The translations under genes and the position numbers were made by a program. Under the pieces are notes generated by a model. It was not told where the DNA came from, made no database searches, and saw only the letters and a list, made by a program, of their open reading frames with translations. A stretch of 64,000 nucleotides of DNA from Dermatophagoides farinae (Eukaryota > Arthropoda > Arachnida > Sarcoptiformes > Pyroglyphidae), in assembly GCF_024713945.1 (NCBI RefSeq), contig NC_134679.1, positions 5,027,001 through 5,091,000 on the forward strand, read 5' to 3'. Positions 1 through 13,232 of this stretch are shown here, in pieces (position 1 is the first letter of the stretch; each line of letters starts with the position of its first letter).

Positions 1-2505
1 ATTGTTTTCCAAATTTGGTTTTTTCCGTTTTGTTTGAATCAAAACAATCTTTTTTTTCGATATTTGTTTGTTTGTTTGCCATCGATAAATCATTTTTTCA
101 TTCATTCATTCATTCATTTTGTGATCCATTTGTTTTTTCCGGTAATTTTGACAAATATTTTCTACATATATGATGATGATGATGATGATGATGATGATTA
201 TGAATCATTTTTTTTATATATGATCATAAAAAATTATTATTATTCATAATAATCAATATTGACTTGTGTGTTTACTTTCAAATAATTGTGTGGTGTGTGT
301 GTGTGTGTTCATATTCATATTCATATTCATCATCAACATCATCATCATTCGTATTATCCTAATAAAAACAAGCAACGTCAATTGCTTCTATGATGTAACT
401 CTCGATTGTAATATTGATGTTTATACTGTGGTTATATGGCATCAAAAAAAAAAAAAATTTACCATTACAACAACGTTTGTTTTTTGTTTTTTATTTACCA
501 AAAACTCAATCGACAAAACTGCATATTTATAGTGTAATAAATAAATAAATAAATAAATTCGAGGTGATGAAATTGATGGGCGATACTGTGAAATGAGTTT
601 TTTTTTTTTTTTTTTTTTTTGTTGAATAAATTAGCATAGAACAGCGACAATGATTTTTTTTTTATCGTCAGTTTGTTTATGAATTTGATCAAGTATTTTT
701 TTTTTTTTTTGTTTTGTTTATTATTTTCATTATTATTATGTGACTCAACAAAATTGCATTCTGTTTTTTGTTTTTTGTTTTTGTTGCCCGTTTTCCATTT
801 ACTCAATTGGATTTTGATGTTAAAATTTATTTTTGTTTTTTCCTTTTTTTTTGCTCTTTTGAATTTTTTTTTTTGGCGAGGTTGTCATCACAATCAGTAT
901 AGTAGTAGTTTGGTTTCCCGACAACAAAAATCTTTGGCTGTAAAGTTGTCAATCATTGATAACATAGACAGACAGATAAAACAACAACAACAACAACAAC
1001 AACAATAGGATTGGCCTATTGGATATGAATATAGTCGCTATAGGCGACAACCTGATGGTTCAAAAATCCGGAAAATAAAAAATTTCAGACTCTTGCCATT
1101 CAATCAACCAAACAAAGATTTAGTCAGCAAGCGATTCATTTTTTTTCTATTCTTCCATAAATTGACTTTATATCATCTTGTTTGTGTGTGTGTGTGCGTG
1201 TGTCCATTTCATTATGCTATGATAAAATTCTCGAAATTTTTTTTTCGCTCTAAATTTCTATGAATCATCGTCATGGTCGTTTTCCCTTTTGTTTGTTGTG
1301 GATGATAACATAACAACAATATTCGTGATCCATTTGATTTTTTTTCCATTTAGTTTTTTTTTGTTTTGTTTTGTTGATTTCACAATTAGTTTGCTAGCCA
1401 TTATCATGGATTTTTTTTTATAACCTGTTGGTTGGTTTGTTTTTAATTTTGGTTGTTATAATATTTACCTACCTGTCAGCTTGTCAGTCAGTCATGTCAA
1501 TTCAAATGTTTGACTGTATTTGGTTGGTTGGTTGGTCGGTCGGTCGGTTTGTTTTTGTTTATTTGTGATTTTTTTTTATATGATGATGATAATGATGAAA
1601 GCAAAGATTGCCTTGCCAAAGATTCCATCATCCTGACGATGATGATGATGATGATAATGCAGAAAAAAAACCTCCCAGCCAGTTATTATTCAATTAGCAA
1701 AAATAAAAAACACTTCTCGCACATTATTGAAAGACATTCTTGGCTATAGAGACACACTTTAATAAATAAACAAAACAAAACAAAATAAACAAACCTAACA
1801 AAAAAGTCTGTTTTGATCTGATCGTCGATTGTGCGGTTTGCTTGTACCAGCAGGTCAATCGGTAATAATAATTTTAACTTTTTTTTTTATTTTGTTTCTG
1901 GTTGAATATTCATTGATATTCATGACCTTGATGACATTTTTGTTGTTTTTTTTTCTTGGAAACAAAAACAACAAAAATCCATTCCCTTGTGTCCTCAATG
2001 ATGATGATGATGATGTGATTAAATAATAATTATAATGATGATGGCGATCATGAATTGTGATAATTATATGAAAGCTATGATGATGATGAAGACTTTTCTT
2101 CCAACTATGAAACGACAAGAGATTTTCTCCTGAGATTTTTTTTATATTCTTTTTCTTCTCGATTGAAAACAATAGATAGAGGTTGTAGGTACCCATAATC
2201 ATCATCATATAGGGTGGAGATTGCATTTTGTCAAATATGTAACCCATCTGCATATATTTTCTATTCACAATAATAATGATGAAATCTATACCGACCATCA
2301 TCATTTTCAATAAGCGTGAGTACGTTGTTTTTATACAATAAAAAAAGATTCAGTCAACCTTCATCATGATGATCATCATATTTATTGATCGACATATTTC
2401 TTCTGTATGATGATGATGATGATGATGATGGCGCCTACTGCGATCATCATCAATATTTTGTTTGATAAACGAATAGACGAAAAACAAAATATCAAATAAT
2501 AATAA
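1..2505. other. AT-rich non-coding DNA with microsatellites
   Basis: No open frame here looks like a protein; the open stretches are translations of poly-T, (GAT)n, (CAA)n and (TTG)n tracts. Visible simple repeats include (GAT)n at about 172-197, (GT)n near 294-308, (AAAT)n at 538-556, poly-T at 598-620 and (CAA)n at 980-1006. The segment may be intergenic, or part of a very long intron of the aquaporin gene that begins its visible exons at 22151. Confidence 0.6.
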
Positions 2506-2533
2506 CCAGCCCGGTACAGGCGCTTCGCGCCTG
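2506..2533 (-). other. Helitron 3' terminal hairpin and CTGG end
   Basis: On the minus strand, CAGGCGC-GAA-GCGCCTG (2533 down to 2517) forms a perfect 7-bp stem. A 7-nt spacer follows, then CTGG at 2509-2506, and the next base is T. Hairpin, spacing and CTRR-T rule all fit the Helitron transposition terminator. Confidence 0.85.
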
Positions 2534-2577
2534 CCCCAGGCTGGCCCTGCGGGGCTGACTCCTGACAGTCAATATAG

Positions 2578-2795
2578 CTGGATACCCGCAGGTGTGGCGG
2601 CTGCGCCGCCCCCCTGCTTGGTACCCAGCCAAAGGTATGAATTCTTGAGGTCAATAGAGCTGGATACCCGCAGGGGTGGCGGCTGCGCCGCCCCCCCTGC
2701 TTGGTATCCAGTCAAAGGTATCAATCCTTGACGGTCAATAAAGCTGGATACCCGCAGGTGTGGCGGCTGCGCCGCCCCCCCTGCTTGGTATCCAG
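2578..2795. repeat. Three tandem GC-rich palindromic units
   Basis: Three near-identical palindromes of 51-52 nt lie at 2578-2628, 2660-2711 and 2744-2795, with repeat periods of 82 and 84 bp. Each begins CTGGATACC and ends GGTATCCAG (GGTACCCAG in the first), with an inner GCAGG/CCTGC stem and a GGCGGC-TGC-GCCGCC tip, so each unit could fold into one long hairpin. The inter-palindrome linkers are also conserved (a ...GTCAATAnAG... core). They occupy the 3' non-coding region of the Helitron remnant. Confidence 0.85.
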
Positions 2796-2977
2796 TCAAA
2801 GGTGTCAATTTTAACGCTTCGTGCTTTGTGCCTGACGGTGGATTTCTATGCACGGCGTTTTGCTTCCGGCTTTCGGTTTGGTACCGCAGGGTCAGCTATG
2901 ACTTGTGTATTGTACATGACACCTAAGAAAATGTTACGTAAATCCAACATCAACTTATCGATCAAACAGCATACTTA

Positions 2978-3163
2978 TTATTGTTCATCGATATCGATAA
3001 GTTGGCGGAATACGATATTTTTGGTGTAGATGCTGCGATCGTTGTTAACCGTCAGCAAAATAGCACCTTGCTTTTCCTCAATTTCCTCAACAAAAATCTT
3101 AAGATTATTAGGATTTTTGCATCGGGAAAGAGCCACATACATCATTCCATGTTGGAATACTGA
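2978..3163 (-). pseudogene. Helitron Pif1-type helicase, C-terminal fragment
   Basis: The minus-strand frame from 3163 to the TAA at 2980-2978 encodes about 61 residues. They begin near the peptide FQHGMMYVALSRCKNPNNLK and end IDIDEQ. The VALSR segment is superfamily-1 helicase motif VI, which carries the arginine finger; HG-x-x-YVALSR is characteristic of the Helitron Pif1 domain. Immediately upstream the frame meets TGA, so only the extreme C-terminus of a protein normally well over 1,000 residues survives. No start codon or upstream helicase motif is present. It is a relic and cannot be catalytic by itself. Confidence 0.75.
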
Positions 3164-3279
3164 TCAAAAATGATGATTAGATTAGATTAGAATATAGAAT
3201 AGAATTGATAAAAACAATACTCACTTTTCAATACTTATAATCATACAAACATACTCATCAAATACTCATATACATACAC

Positions 3280-3720
3280 ACAAAATGAAAATCACGTGGT
3301 CGCTATCAAAATTCGAATTCGAACTCTTTCTATGTTCTATTGAATGACTGCACCATCTATTGGATGCAAAAGCTGCAGCAACGTGTGCTGAGCTAGAACA
3401 ATGAAAAAAGCTTGGTCAAAGCTACATACCACAGAATGCGTTTCTTTGGAAGCGACTTCTACTTCTGAGCTGGACGAACTGTTCAGCGACATTCAAAAGT
3501 TTGCTCAGACACACACACACAACACACACTGAGTAGCTCATACCAAATAGTTATGTTTGTACTGAAAATAAGCAGGAATGGCCGGCTCAGCTTCGCCGCA
3601 TTAAATGCCAAGTTAATACACAGTGCTAGTACACAGTGCAAGCACTTGGCAAGTGTAAAAGTAGCAGTTACCGACAAATCGTTAAGCGTCATAATATAGT
3701 AGATAATGATGATGAAATGT
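3280..3720. other. Higher-complexity segment, possible degraded transposon
   Basis: Unlike its neighbours this stretch has few simple repeats and a more balanced base composition. Examples are the block around 3345-3400 containing CACCATCTATTGGATGC, and the one around 3578-3640 containing GGCCGGCTCAGCTTCGCCG. No frame gives a recognisable protein and I found no terminal inverted repeats. It adjoins the Helitron remnant, so it may be another mobile-element fragment or the eroded 5' part of the same insertion. Confidence 0.35.
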
Positions 3721-5993
3721 AAAAAAAAATAATAAAAAAAAATACGCCCAGCCATCCAGATGATGATAATCTATAATAATGAATATATATATGAACACAT
3801 TTAATTGAATGTAGAGTGAAAAAGGCGGCGTTTTATATTGTCGCCAATCAAAAATGATGTCTCTTTTTCGATGATGAAAGTCTTTTTGATTCGATTTTAT
3901 TGAATTTGATTTTTTTTTCTCTCTGTTTTGTTTTTCTATCCCCCCCCCCACACACACACACACATCATATATTGGGCTTGAGCTTTTGGTTTTGTTGTTG
4001 TTTGGTTGACTGGTTTTTGGTCTGATTGATATAGTAATAATGATGATGATGATGATGATGAAAATAATTCATTTGTCCAAATGGATGGGCCTTTTTTTTC
4101 TTGGTTGAATGAGAATTGAATTGAATTGAATTGAATTGATGAATGGTACATCGAACAGTAAATCGAAATGGTTCATTGATTGTCTTGTCGTTGTAGAGAT
4201 TGATTTTTCTCATCGTTCTCGAATTTCAATCATAAGCAAGAAAAAAATGATTTTTTTTTCCTTTCCATCCACATATATAAAAAGTGAAATCTGGACTATT
4301 GTCAACTAACCAACAACAACATTAACAACAACAACAACAACAATAACGAAAAAAAATATTGATATATATCGGAATTTAGTGAAAGTTTAATAATAATGAT
4401 ATAATTTAACCACTAGCTAGTGAATTAAGACACTAGCTTTAGAAACGAATTAACACTCGATAACTGTTCAAGTTTTTTTTTGGGTTATGTTTTTGGATAT
4501 CTGAAGCACACACACACTCATAGAATCGTAACAAATAAGACATCCATCCATATACACACTTTTGATGGTGAGATTTTTTTTTTGTAATGTGGTGATGATG
4601 ATTATAATAATGATTGAAAAACCTTCAAGTGCTCACTTGAGATTTTTTGCTTCGCGGATTCTGCAAAATCACAAAGGAGTTTTCTTTCGCACCAATTTTC
4701 GTTTCTCTATATATTCTTAATGAATTAATAGGATGATGATGATTCTTGAACACAACATCCTTGTCTATCTTCCCTTCCCCTCTATCTGATGTTCCAGAAA
4801 TCCAAAAAATAAGAAACGACCACAACAACAGTTTTGTATTTTTTTTTCCAAACTTCTTTCCAAGTTCTAATACAAAAACATGAGTGAGTGAGTGAATACG
4901 TGCGTGATCAACTTGTCCAAGGATTTTTTTCTTCTATTAGATCTTTTTTTTCTTGTTCTTTCTTTGAACAAAATCGACAATGGTCAAAAATAAAAAGGAG
5001 AATGGATTGAAATGAAATGATTATATTTATCGACAAGACCAGAATAATGATTCAATTGGTGTAAATCAAAATGATTTCTAAAGATTGTCTGTGTCTGTGT
5101 GTGTGTGTATTCACTGAAACAACATCACATAAACTTGGCGACAAAATTTTTATTTCAAAATCGATACGATGTGAATAAATAAATGAATGAATGAATGAAC
5201 CATATAATCATTTGGATCATGATGACTCATACACGCACACACATGACCGGGAACCTAGATTCTACTTTGGTCCTAATACCAGAAATTTTTATTATTATAA
5301 TCGTAATCGACACACACACACACACACACGCTCGCTTGCACTCATTTCTAATATTATATATTGCTAGGACCCAAACATTCATTTGTACACGCACCAGATG
5401 ATTTAGACAGCTTCTTTATATTATAATGATGATGATGTTGGTGGTGGTGGTGGTGGTGGTGGATTTATTCAAAAAGAAGAGAAAAAAAATTTAATTTCAA
5501 ATTTAAATTAAATTTTTTGTTACAAACTGGTGGTGGTTATGGGGGGAGAAAGAGAATGGACGTGTTTAACTTTCAAAACGACATTGAATTAATCCAAGTC
5601 GTTTTGTGCGTAAAAAAAACGTTTGAATAGAAAATAAAATACCCGTTGCATTATGCTCTTATGGGTCAAAGGTCTTTGGTTGATTTTAATTCATTTTTTT
5701 TAGAGATAGTGATGTTAGTGAGTGGTTAATGAAACGTTACATTTGATACATAGCCAAAGCTTTTTTAATTGATTCCATTTTTTTTCGGTTCATGATCATG
5801 ATCATCACCATCATTATTATGATCATATAATTTTCGCTTGACTAGTTCCGATAATTTGGGTCATATAATATGCAATGAAAAAAAAACCTTTTTAATTTCA
5901 TAAAATTCTTTAGGAGAAAAAAAAGGGTTAAAAAGCTGTCATATAAACCACACACTCATGCATATATATTACATTGCCTTTGGGCAGCAAATA

Positions 5994-6051
5994 ATTCATT
6001 TCCCGATATTGATATGAGCTCGTTGTGCTCACTTAAAATCGGGAAATGAAT
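5994..6051. repeat. Perfect 14-bp inverted repeat with nested stem
   Basis: ATTCATTTCCCGAT at 5994-6007 is exactly complementary to ATCGGGAAATGAAT at 6038-6051. The 30-nt interval contains a second stem, TGAGC/GCTCA, closing a 7-nt loop. The whole unit would fold as a 58-nt hairpin with one internal loop, on either strand. No function can be assigned. Confidence 0.8.
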
Positions 6052-6698
6052 CCGTTTTCTTTTTCCATTTTTTTTGTTTTGTTTTGTTTACAATGAAATT
6101 ATTGTAAATCGATTCACTGACGTTGTTGTTGTTCCTTCATCATTGGATATAAGGTCGCGTGTCATAATAATGTGCAAAGAAAGAAAGAACAAAAAAAAGG
6201 ATTTTTATACAATTTTTTTTCTGCATTTTTTAAGTTAAAATCTCAGAGAGAAAAAAAAATTCAAATTTAAATTTATTCATTGAATTTGATGCGACAATGT
6301 GAAATGAATAAATGAACTGGCTTGATTGTTCTTTGTGTGTGTGTGTGTATTTGTGCGAGGGAAACGAAGCAGTTCATTGTTCCCATCATCATCATCATCA
6401 TCATCTTTTCTCTGTGTGTGTATATCACATGCATCAATGATCAATTTCAATGCGAAATTTTTTTTTTTTTTTTTTTGCCATTCACTGACATCCCTGTTAT
6501 GTTGTTGAAAATGAAGAATTTTTTTTTTTTTTTTTTTTGATTCCACAAAATGAACCAACTTTGAAAAAAAAAATTAAATTATAAATAATATAATGAGCTA
6601 AACGATTCATTGGGATCAATCAAACAATCAGCTTTTAGCATCTCATCATCATCATTGTTGAGCTGTCAATTCTTTTCGGAACATCCATAAAATGGGAT

Positions 6699-6737
<39 letters not shown>

Positions 6738-9700
6738 CATGTCTAAAGGATGGGAAAAAAAATCTTTTTTGACAGATTTTTCTTGAAACTATATTTAGCT
6801 TTCTTAAATTTTTCTTCTATATATGCATGTGTTGAATATTTATTCTGAATATTAATAAAAAATTTTTTTTTCTCTGATGACACTTGATCTCATTCATGGA
6901 AAATGATGATACATTCGATCCATCCAATTTTAATCTTTAAATTTTCAATCTAGACAAATTTGTGAAAAAAAGGAAATTTTACTCAGAATTTAAATTAATC
7001 GGCATGTTGATAATAATAAGGTTATGGTGATAAACACACACACACGCACACATACACAGGTGACATTTAAAGCTTTTTCTCTTGCGTTTGTCGACGATGT
7101 TGACAAATTGAATAACCCGTTTTTTTGCCTTTCTTTTCATATCATCTATCCATCCGCCAAAGAGATTTTCGTCATTTCATTTTGGTTAATCTTATCAGAA
7201 TTTTACTACGATTTTTTGTTAAAAAAAACTAAAAAAAAACTTTAAAAACACTTTTCGGTAATAATATGATGAACATCATTCACTTCTTTCTTTTTAAATA
7301 ATTTGTTCAGGCGGATATTTTTCTATATCCATTTTTCTTTGCCTGACTTGTGTTGATTAAGCCGAAATTAAATGATCGATACATTGATTTTTTTCGGACA
7401 TAAACAGGTAAACTGAGCATCAAAATGCGAAAGTTTTATGATTCTAGTAACAAAACAATATATCTAAAGCTTTTTTTTTTGGTTTTATGAAATTCGAGAT
7501 GTTGTATCGAATAGTTTTTGGTTTCGGTCGTCGAAAGATGAATTAATCATATCGATATTTTCTTTTTTTTTCACATATATATCGATTCAAATTTCTCATT
7601 CATTTTACATCCACATAAGGCCATATATTAATTTCATCTAATAATAATCATTACACGACGACAACAACAACAACAACAGAAAATATGAAACGATCGAATA
7701 TTTTTTTTCTGGATGCTGATGAAAAAGTTTTCATCAACATCATCATCATCATTATGATTATGATGATGATGATGGTTGGAATAAATATCGATTACTCTCT
7801 CTCTCTCTCTCTCTCTCTCACAACCAACCAACCATCTTTGGGTTTTCATTTCATTTTTCGTTCAATCATCCCCCGGTAACCCTGAATGAATGAATTAATG
7901 TTAAGTGAAAGAAATGAGCCATTTTTTTTCTTTGTTGGTTACAATTAATCATTGAATCTAATGACGATGAGATCTGATATAACCGTGTATATTTCAGCCA
8001 CACACACACATTGCAGGCATCGATTTTTCAATTTTTTTTTTATTTTTTTTGGTACAAAATTTTCATTTTTTAGCTATAGCTGGCCAAAAAAAAAGTAAAA
8101 TGTAATCAAATAATGAATAATGATATATTCAGTCCCTGTGTGTTTTTTTTTCAATGTTGCCTGCTCAATTTTTCCAATTGCTTTCTTTTAATTTGTTTCA
8201 ATTTCATACATTGACATTCAATTCATTTCATTTCATGGGTTCGGTTTTTGTTGTTGTTGTTGTTGATTATGTTTATTTTTTTTTTCTCTTTCTCTCCAGT
8301 TGGTGCCTTTGTGTTTTGTTCCGTCCTATTTATCGTCTAAATCTTTTTTTTTTGTTACGAGATAAATGAATGGATAGAGACATTATTATTATTATTATTA
8401 TTTAAACTCAATGATAACCATATGCAGCGCGACAAGAAGAGACCATCATCATCATCATCATCATCATCATAATATCTTTATGAAAAAAAAATCATTCCAT
8501 TATCTTAACAATAATCTAGGTGTTCATTTTTTATTTTTTTCTTCAAATTTTCGCTTCAAGTCATACCGGAATGAAAGAGAGAAAGAACGAGAGCGAGAGA
8601 GATAAATAATTTAGTTATTTGCACGCATGCTTGCTTTGATAATGATAATGATGGTGGTGGACATATCATCATCAACACAGGGTTGTTTGTCGTTAATTTT
8701 AATTCATTTAAAATTCTTATGATGGTATGCTTATCTTGTTGAAATAAACCAAAAAAAAAAAAAAAAAAAAAAAAAACAACAACAACGAATCCTCGACCTT
8801 TTGATTTTCGCTACCTGTATTCTCTCGCTTTTCGTTGTGATTGATTTTTCTTTTTACTGTATATACACTTAATTGGACTTAATTTTATTTTTTTTTGATT
8901 TGAATCTAGTGAAAATAAGATAGATAGCTACCGATAGATCTAGTGTAATGATAGCGTCATCGGAATTCATCGAAAAAAAAATGAAAGAAAAACCAACGAT
9001 GATTTAATCGATAACGAAATAAAAACGAGACAGCAAACATTTGACAAATTGTAGCAACAACAAATCAGTTTTTTTTATTCTGGTAAACTTTTTTTTTCTC
9101 TCTAACTACCATCAATGTATTTAAATTAATTAATTGTTCTTATTACCAAAGATTTTTCTTGGTTCAGATTTTCCTGTTGTTGTTGTTGTTGTTGTTGTTG
9201 AATACTAAAAATTTGTCAACGTGATTTGTTGAGTTAGTATAGCCATTTTATTCGCAATTCGTAATACAATATCTGTCAATTTAGCCATGTCAACCTGGCT
9301 GCTAGATGATGATGATGATGTGTCTATTTATTCTACTGAAGCTTTGCATGTACACCTTGAGCTCAGTTTGTATGGATCATATTTCGAAACAAAATTTTAT
9401 TTTGCTTTTGTTTCTGGATCTAAAAAAAAAGACAGGTGACATGATCAAATTTACAAACACACACACACACACAATGAAATGGAAATTTTTTTTTCATTAT
9501 TATTTGAAACAATTCAATGACAATGTCAGAATAAGACAGAACATGTATGCATGAATGCCTTTTGTTAAAAAAAAGCTGTCATTACGATGTTTACTTGGAT
9601 CTTCGTTTTTGTTTTTATGTTGGATTTTTTTGTCCTTGTTTTATTACTATTTTTTTTGCTGAATCTATGTTTATTTTTTTCGTTGTTGTTGTTGTGAAAA

Positions 9701-12700
9701 TAATGAGCCAAAGGCAATTGGATATGTTTTTTCTTTGTCCAAATTAATTCTCGATTCAGTTTGTAAGTTGTGAATGATGACAATTTGCTGATTACGATGA
9801 TGGCCTGTTCCAATTATTTTGGAATAAATACACAACATACACACACACACACAATATCTGTCGATCTGTTTTGTATTATTTCACAGTTGTCATCATCATC
9901 ATCGATGATGATGATAATCTTGTAATACATTGACATTGGTTTAAAGGTTATTCACCAAAAAATGAACTATTCTGGCACTAATAATGAGCCATATAAAAGC
10001 TCATGTGGTTACATTCGTTTCCTTTTTCCTTTTTTTTAAAAGAATGTTTCATTCATTTTTTTCTGTGTGTTTGAAGTGATTCAATTCATTTTAATTGGAT
10101 GTATGGGAAATTTTTTTTTCTTCCAGTAGCTCTTTTCTATAATAATAGCATATATTTATCTATTTTTCTGGTTTCGAATTTCGAATCATATGTGAATCAT
10201 TATGGAAAACCGGAAATAAAATCATCTAATTCTAAACACGAAATGAGGTCATTTCACGATCCATATACGATATATATATATTTGGTCATTTATACCATCC
10301 GTTATCATGTCATCAATGTTTTATTTGACATGTTGGAATACATAAACATTCTTTACTGATCGGATCCGGTGTCGATATACCATGTCGATCGATCGATTGT
10401 TAGAAAAAAAAACTAGTACAGATGGATATATGTACAGAATTCCAAAAATCTTTCATTGTTTTCGGATAGCTTTTTGCTACATGATAATGCTGATAATGAT
10501 GGCAAACAATACACAATGTGTAATCTCACGCTTTTTTTTCGTTTTGGCTGACTATATATGGTTGAATTCATATTGAATTTTGTGCAAACATTGCATCCAC
10601 AAACAGAAAAAAAAGAAAAAAAATCATGATGAATGTGCACTTGTTTCACTTTGAACTGAACGGGTATTGAATTTCATTTATAAATAAAAATCCAATATTC
10701 TGTTCATATATGAGAATAGAGATCTTAGATTAGTTGAATGGTATTCTTTCTTCTTTTGCTTACTTAGTCATTCAGTCATCAAATCGACAGGATATTAAAA
10801 AAAATCTGTAATTTTATCCAACAACAACAACAACAACACCCTCGCAGTGGTGACATCGGCAAAAAAAAACATATGAATGATGCACAGATATTAATATTCA
10901 GGATAATTGTTGTTTCTAAAATTGACGTTAAAAACAGAATATTCTTTTATGCATGATGGTTACATCCTACGCTGGAACGATGTTATTTCGAGATAAATGA
11001 CCTTAGCATTTTTTTTCTTTAATGATAATTGAAATAAACTGTCTGACTCACTAAATTTATTGATTAGATTGATTGAAATTAATTTGGCTACACTGAAAAG
11101 ATAGCAATTCATCGCCTATTGAATATTCACCTACCATCCATTAATCGATTAATGAATTTAATTGATTTCTTTCTCGTTTTTCTTTCGGTTCTTGATTCCA
11201 ATTTGTTTTCTTGACTGATTAGGGTGCTTTTCATGAAAATCTGTATATATATGAAATTTGCATTTCATCAGACAATCAAAAAATTTTTTTTATTGATCTT
11301 GTGTTACCATGGTTAGGTGTAATATTCCTCTGAGTGTGTGTGTATGTGTGTATGTCCTGTTCGTGAGTATATATACAGAAAAAAAAACTTAATGATTAAT
11401 TGAGGCAATTATTAATTAATATTTTAAAACATCAAGACAATAACAACAACAATACAAACGAAAAGTCAATGTTCTATTGTTTTCGAAATTTTTTTCTCCT
11501 CCTACCATCATAACCATAACCATCTTAAAAATCGTGATGATCCGGTCTTTTCAAGTTTTTTTTATTTTTTATTTTTTGTTGAAAAAAATTTTCATTTTAC
11601 CTGAATCGATAGACTAAAGTTACAAGTGGTATCCATCTCTCGGTGTTTCAGTTATTAATGATCTTTATCATTTCGGCTATCATCAATTAGTTCATTTGGT
11701 TCTTGGACAATAAACAATGTTAATTTTGTTGCTGTTTTTAATTGAAATTTATTAATTACTATTGAACCTCATCATTTACTCTATTTTTTATTGAAAAACA
11801 AAAATTTTGTTTTTTTTCCAGAGGCTAGGAACCTTAAACCCTGTGTGTGTGTGTGTGTGTGTAGTTTTTATGTTTTTCGTTTTCGTTTTGTTTCGTTCGT
11901 TGGATCGATAAATAAATCCTGGTTACATTTTGTTTTTTTTTTTTTTTGCTTTCTCAATGTTGTCAATGTTTGTATGTGCGTCATAATTTATTACATCAAC
12001 TTGTATATATATCCATGTCGGTTTTCTTGTTTTTCTACACTGTTGACTTATGAGGAATATATATATAAAGAAAGGTCAAATCCATTGATTCTGTCCTTTT
12101 TTCTCTCTCTTTCTCTCGCAATTCAATTTTGGTCATAAATCTTTGCACCGACTAACTCTCTCTCTCTCAAGTTTCTTTTGAAACTTATTCAATATCCGAA
12201 CTTGTTTAAACCTGGATTCATCATGAACAAAAATTATTATTAAAAAAAAAAAATAAATAAAATTCTTAAGAATCACAATCTAGATGCATAAAAGTTGTTG
12301 TCCGCCTACTTTTTTTTTTTACTTGATAAACAGATGACTAGAGCAGTCTTGAAAAAAAATGCTAATTAATTACCATTATCGATGATGACGGTAAATATTT
12401 ATGAATTTGATATGAAAGAACAAAAAAAAACATGGCCCATTGTTTCATTGTTGTTTGTTGATGAAATTCTTTCCAAAAGATCAGTCAATCAATCTGTTCT
12501 GATGTTTTGGCATATGCACATGATACATGATGTTGTTTGCTTGTTAAATAATAGATGAATGAATGAATGAAGGTTATACCGGCCTATATGCATGTGTTTA
12601 TACCATTATAGCATCACAAAAGCACATAAAGGATTCATTCAACTTTTTTTTTGATTTTTCAGAAATTTTTTTTCTTGAATTTATTAATTATCAAATCATG

Positions 12701-13201
12701 TACATACTACATATATACACACTTTATGATTCATTGTTTTTTAATTCGTGTATTTTTTTTTTTCTTCGAGAAAAAAAACACCAACAACAACAACAACAAC
12801 AATGGTCGGAAATTCGTGAGATTTTTTTATTATTATTATTATGAAATTTGATATATGATTAGATACTGTGAATGTCCTGTCGAATGTGCATCATTAGCCT
12901 TCAAAACAACAACAATAATTATAACTATATATCCAGGTGTCATATTTTGTTGTCATCTTGATATCTATCCACAGGTGACACATTCAAAATCTTCATATTT
13001 TTCTTACACTGCTACTGTGTATGGTAATATTCAATCAAAATATATTAGAAGATTAATTCAAATCAAATTCAACTTTTTTTTTGATTGTCGTTTGTTTTTA
13101 GATATCTTTTGCCGATGTACTTATTTGTACAATTAGTTGTTGTTGATGATGATGATGATTCGTAGACACCAATCATTATTTATTCAAGTTAGTTCAATGG
13201 C

Positions 13202-13232
<31 letters not shown>

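Larger units (their letters stand above)
2506..3163 (-). mobile_element. Helitron 3' remnant, 5'-truncated
   Basis: Read on the minus strand, this segment ends like a rolling-circle Helitron. A perfect 7-bp GC hairpin with a GAA loop lies 11 nt before the junction, and the last four element bases are CTGG (the family rule is CTRR) followed by a host T. About 445 bp upstream of the hairpin is the stop codon of a helicase C-terminal fragment in the same orientation. Between them sit three GC-rich palindromic repeats. The helicase frame is interrupted by a stop at 3164-3166, so the 5' part (Rep/HUH domain, remaining helicase motifs and the 5' TC end) is missing. GC content is far above that of the surrounding DNA. 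The 5' limit given is where recognisable coding ends; the true breakpoint may be higher. Confidence 0.8.

Noticed and set aside
3310-3420. tRNA-like A-box and B-box words on the minus strand (TAGCTCAG, GTTCGAATTC)
   Set aside because: The spacing is about 90 bp and no cloverleaf can be drawn; not a tRNA, and SINE status is unsupported.
8297-8338. Acceptor followed by GAFVFCSVLFIV considered as an aquaporin helix
   Set aside because: It hits a stop after 12 codons with no donor and no NPA context.
12855-13136. 93-codon plus-strand frame with several Cys residues
   Set aside because: No start context, splice sites or family resemblance, and part of it encodes repeat-derived residues.
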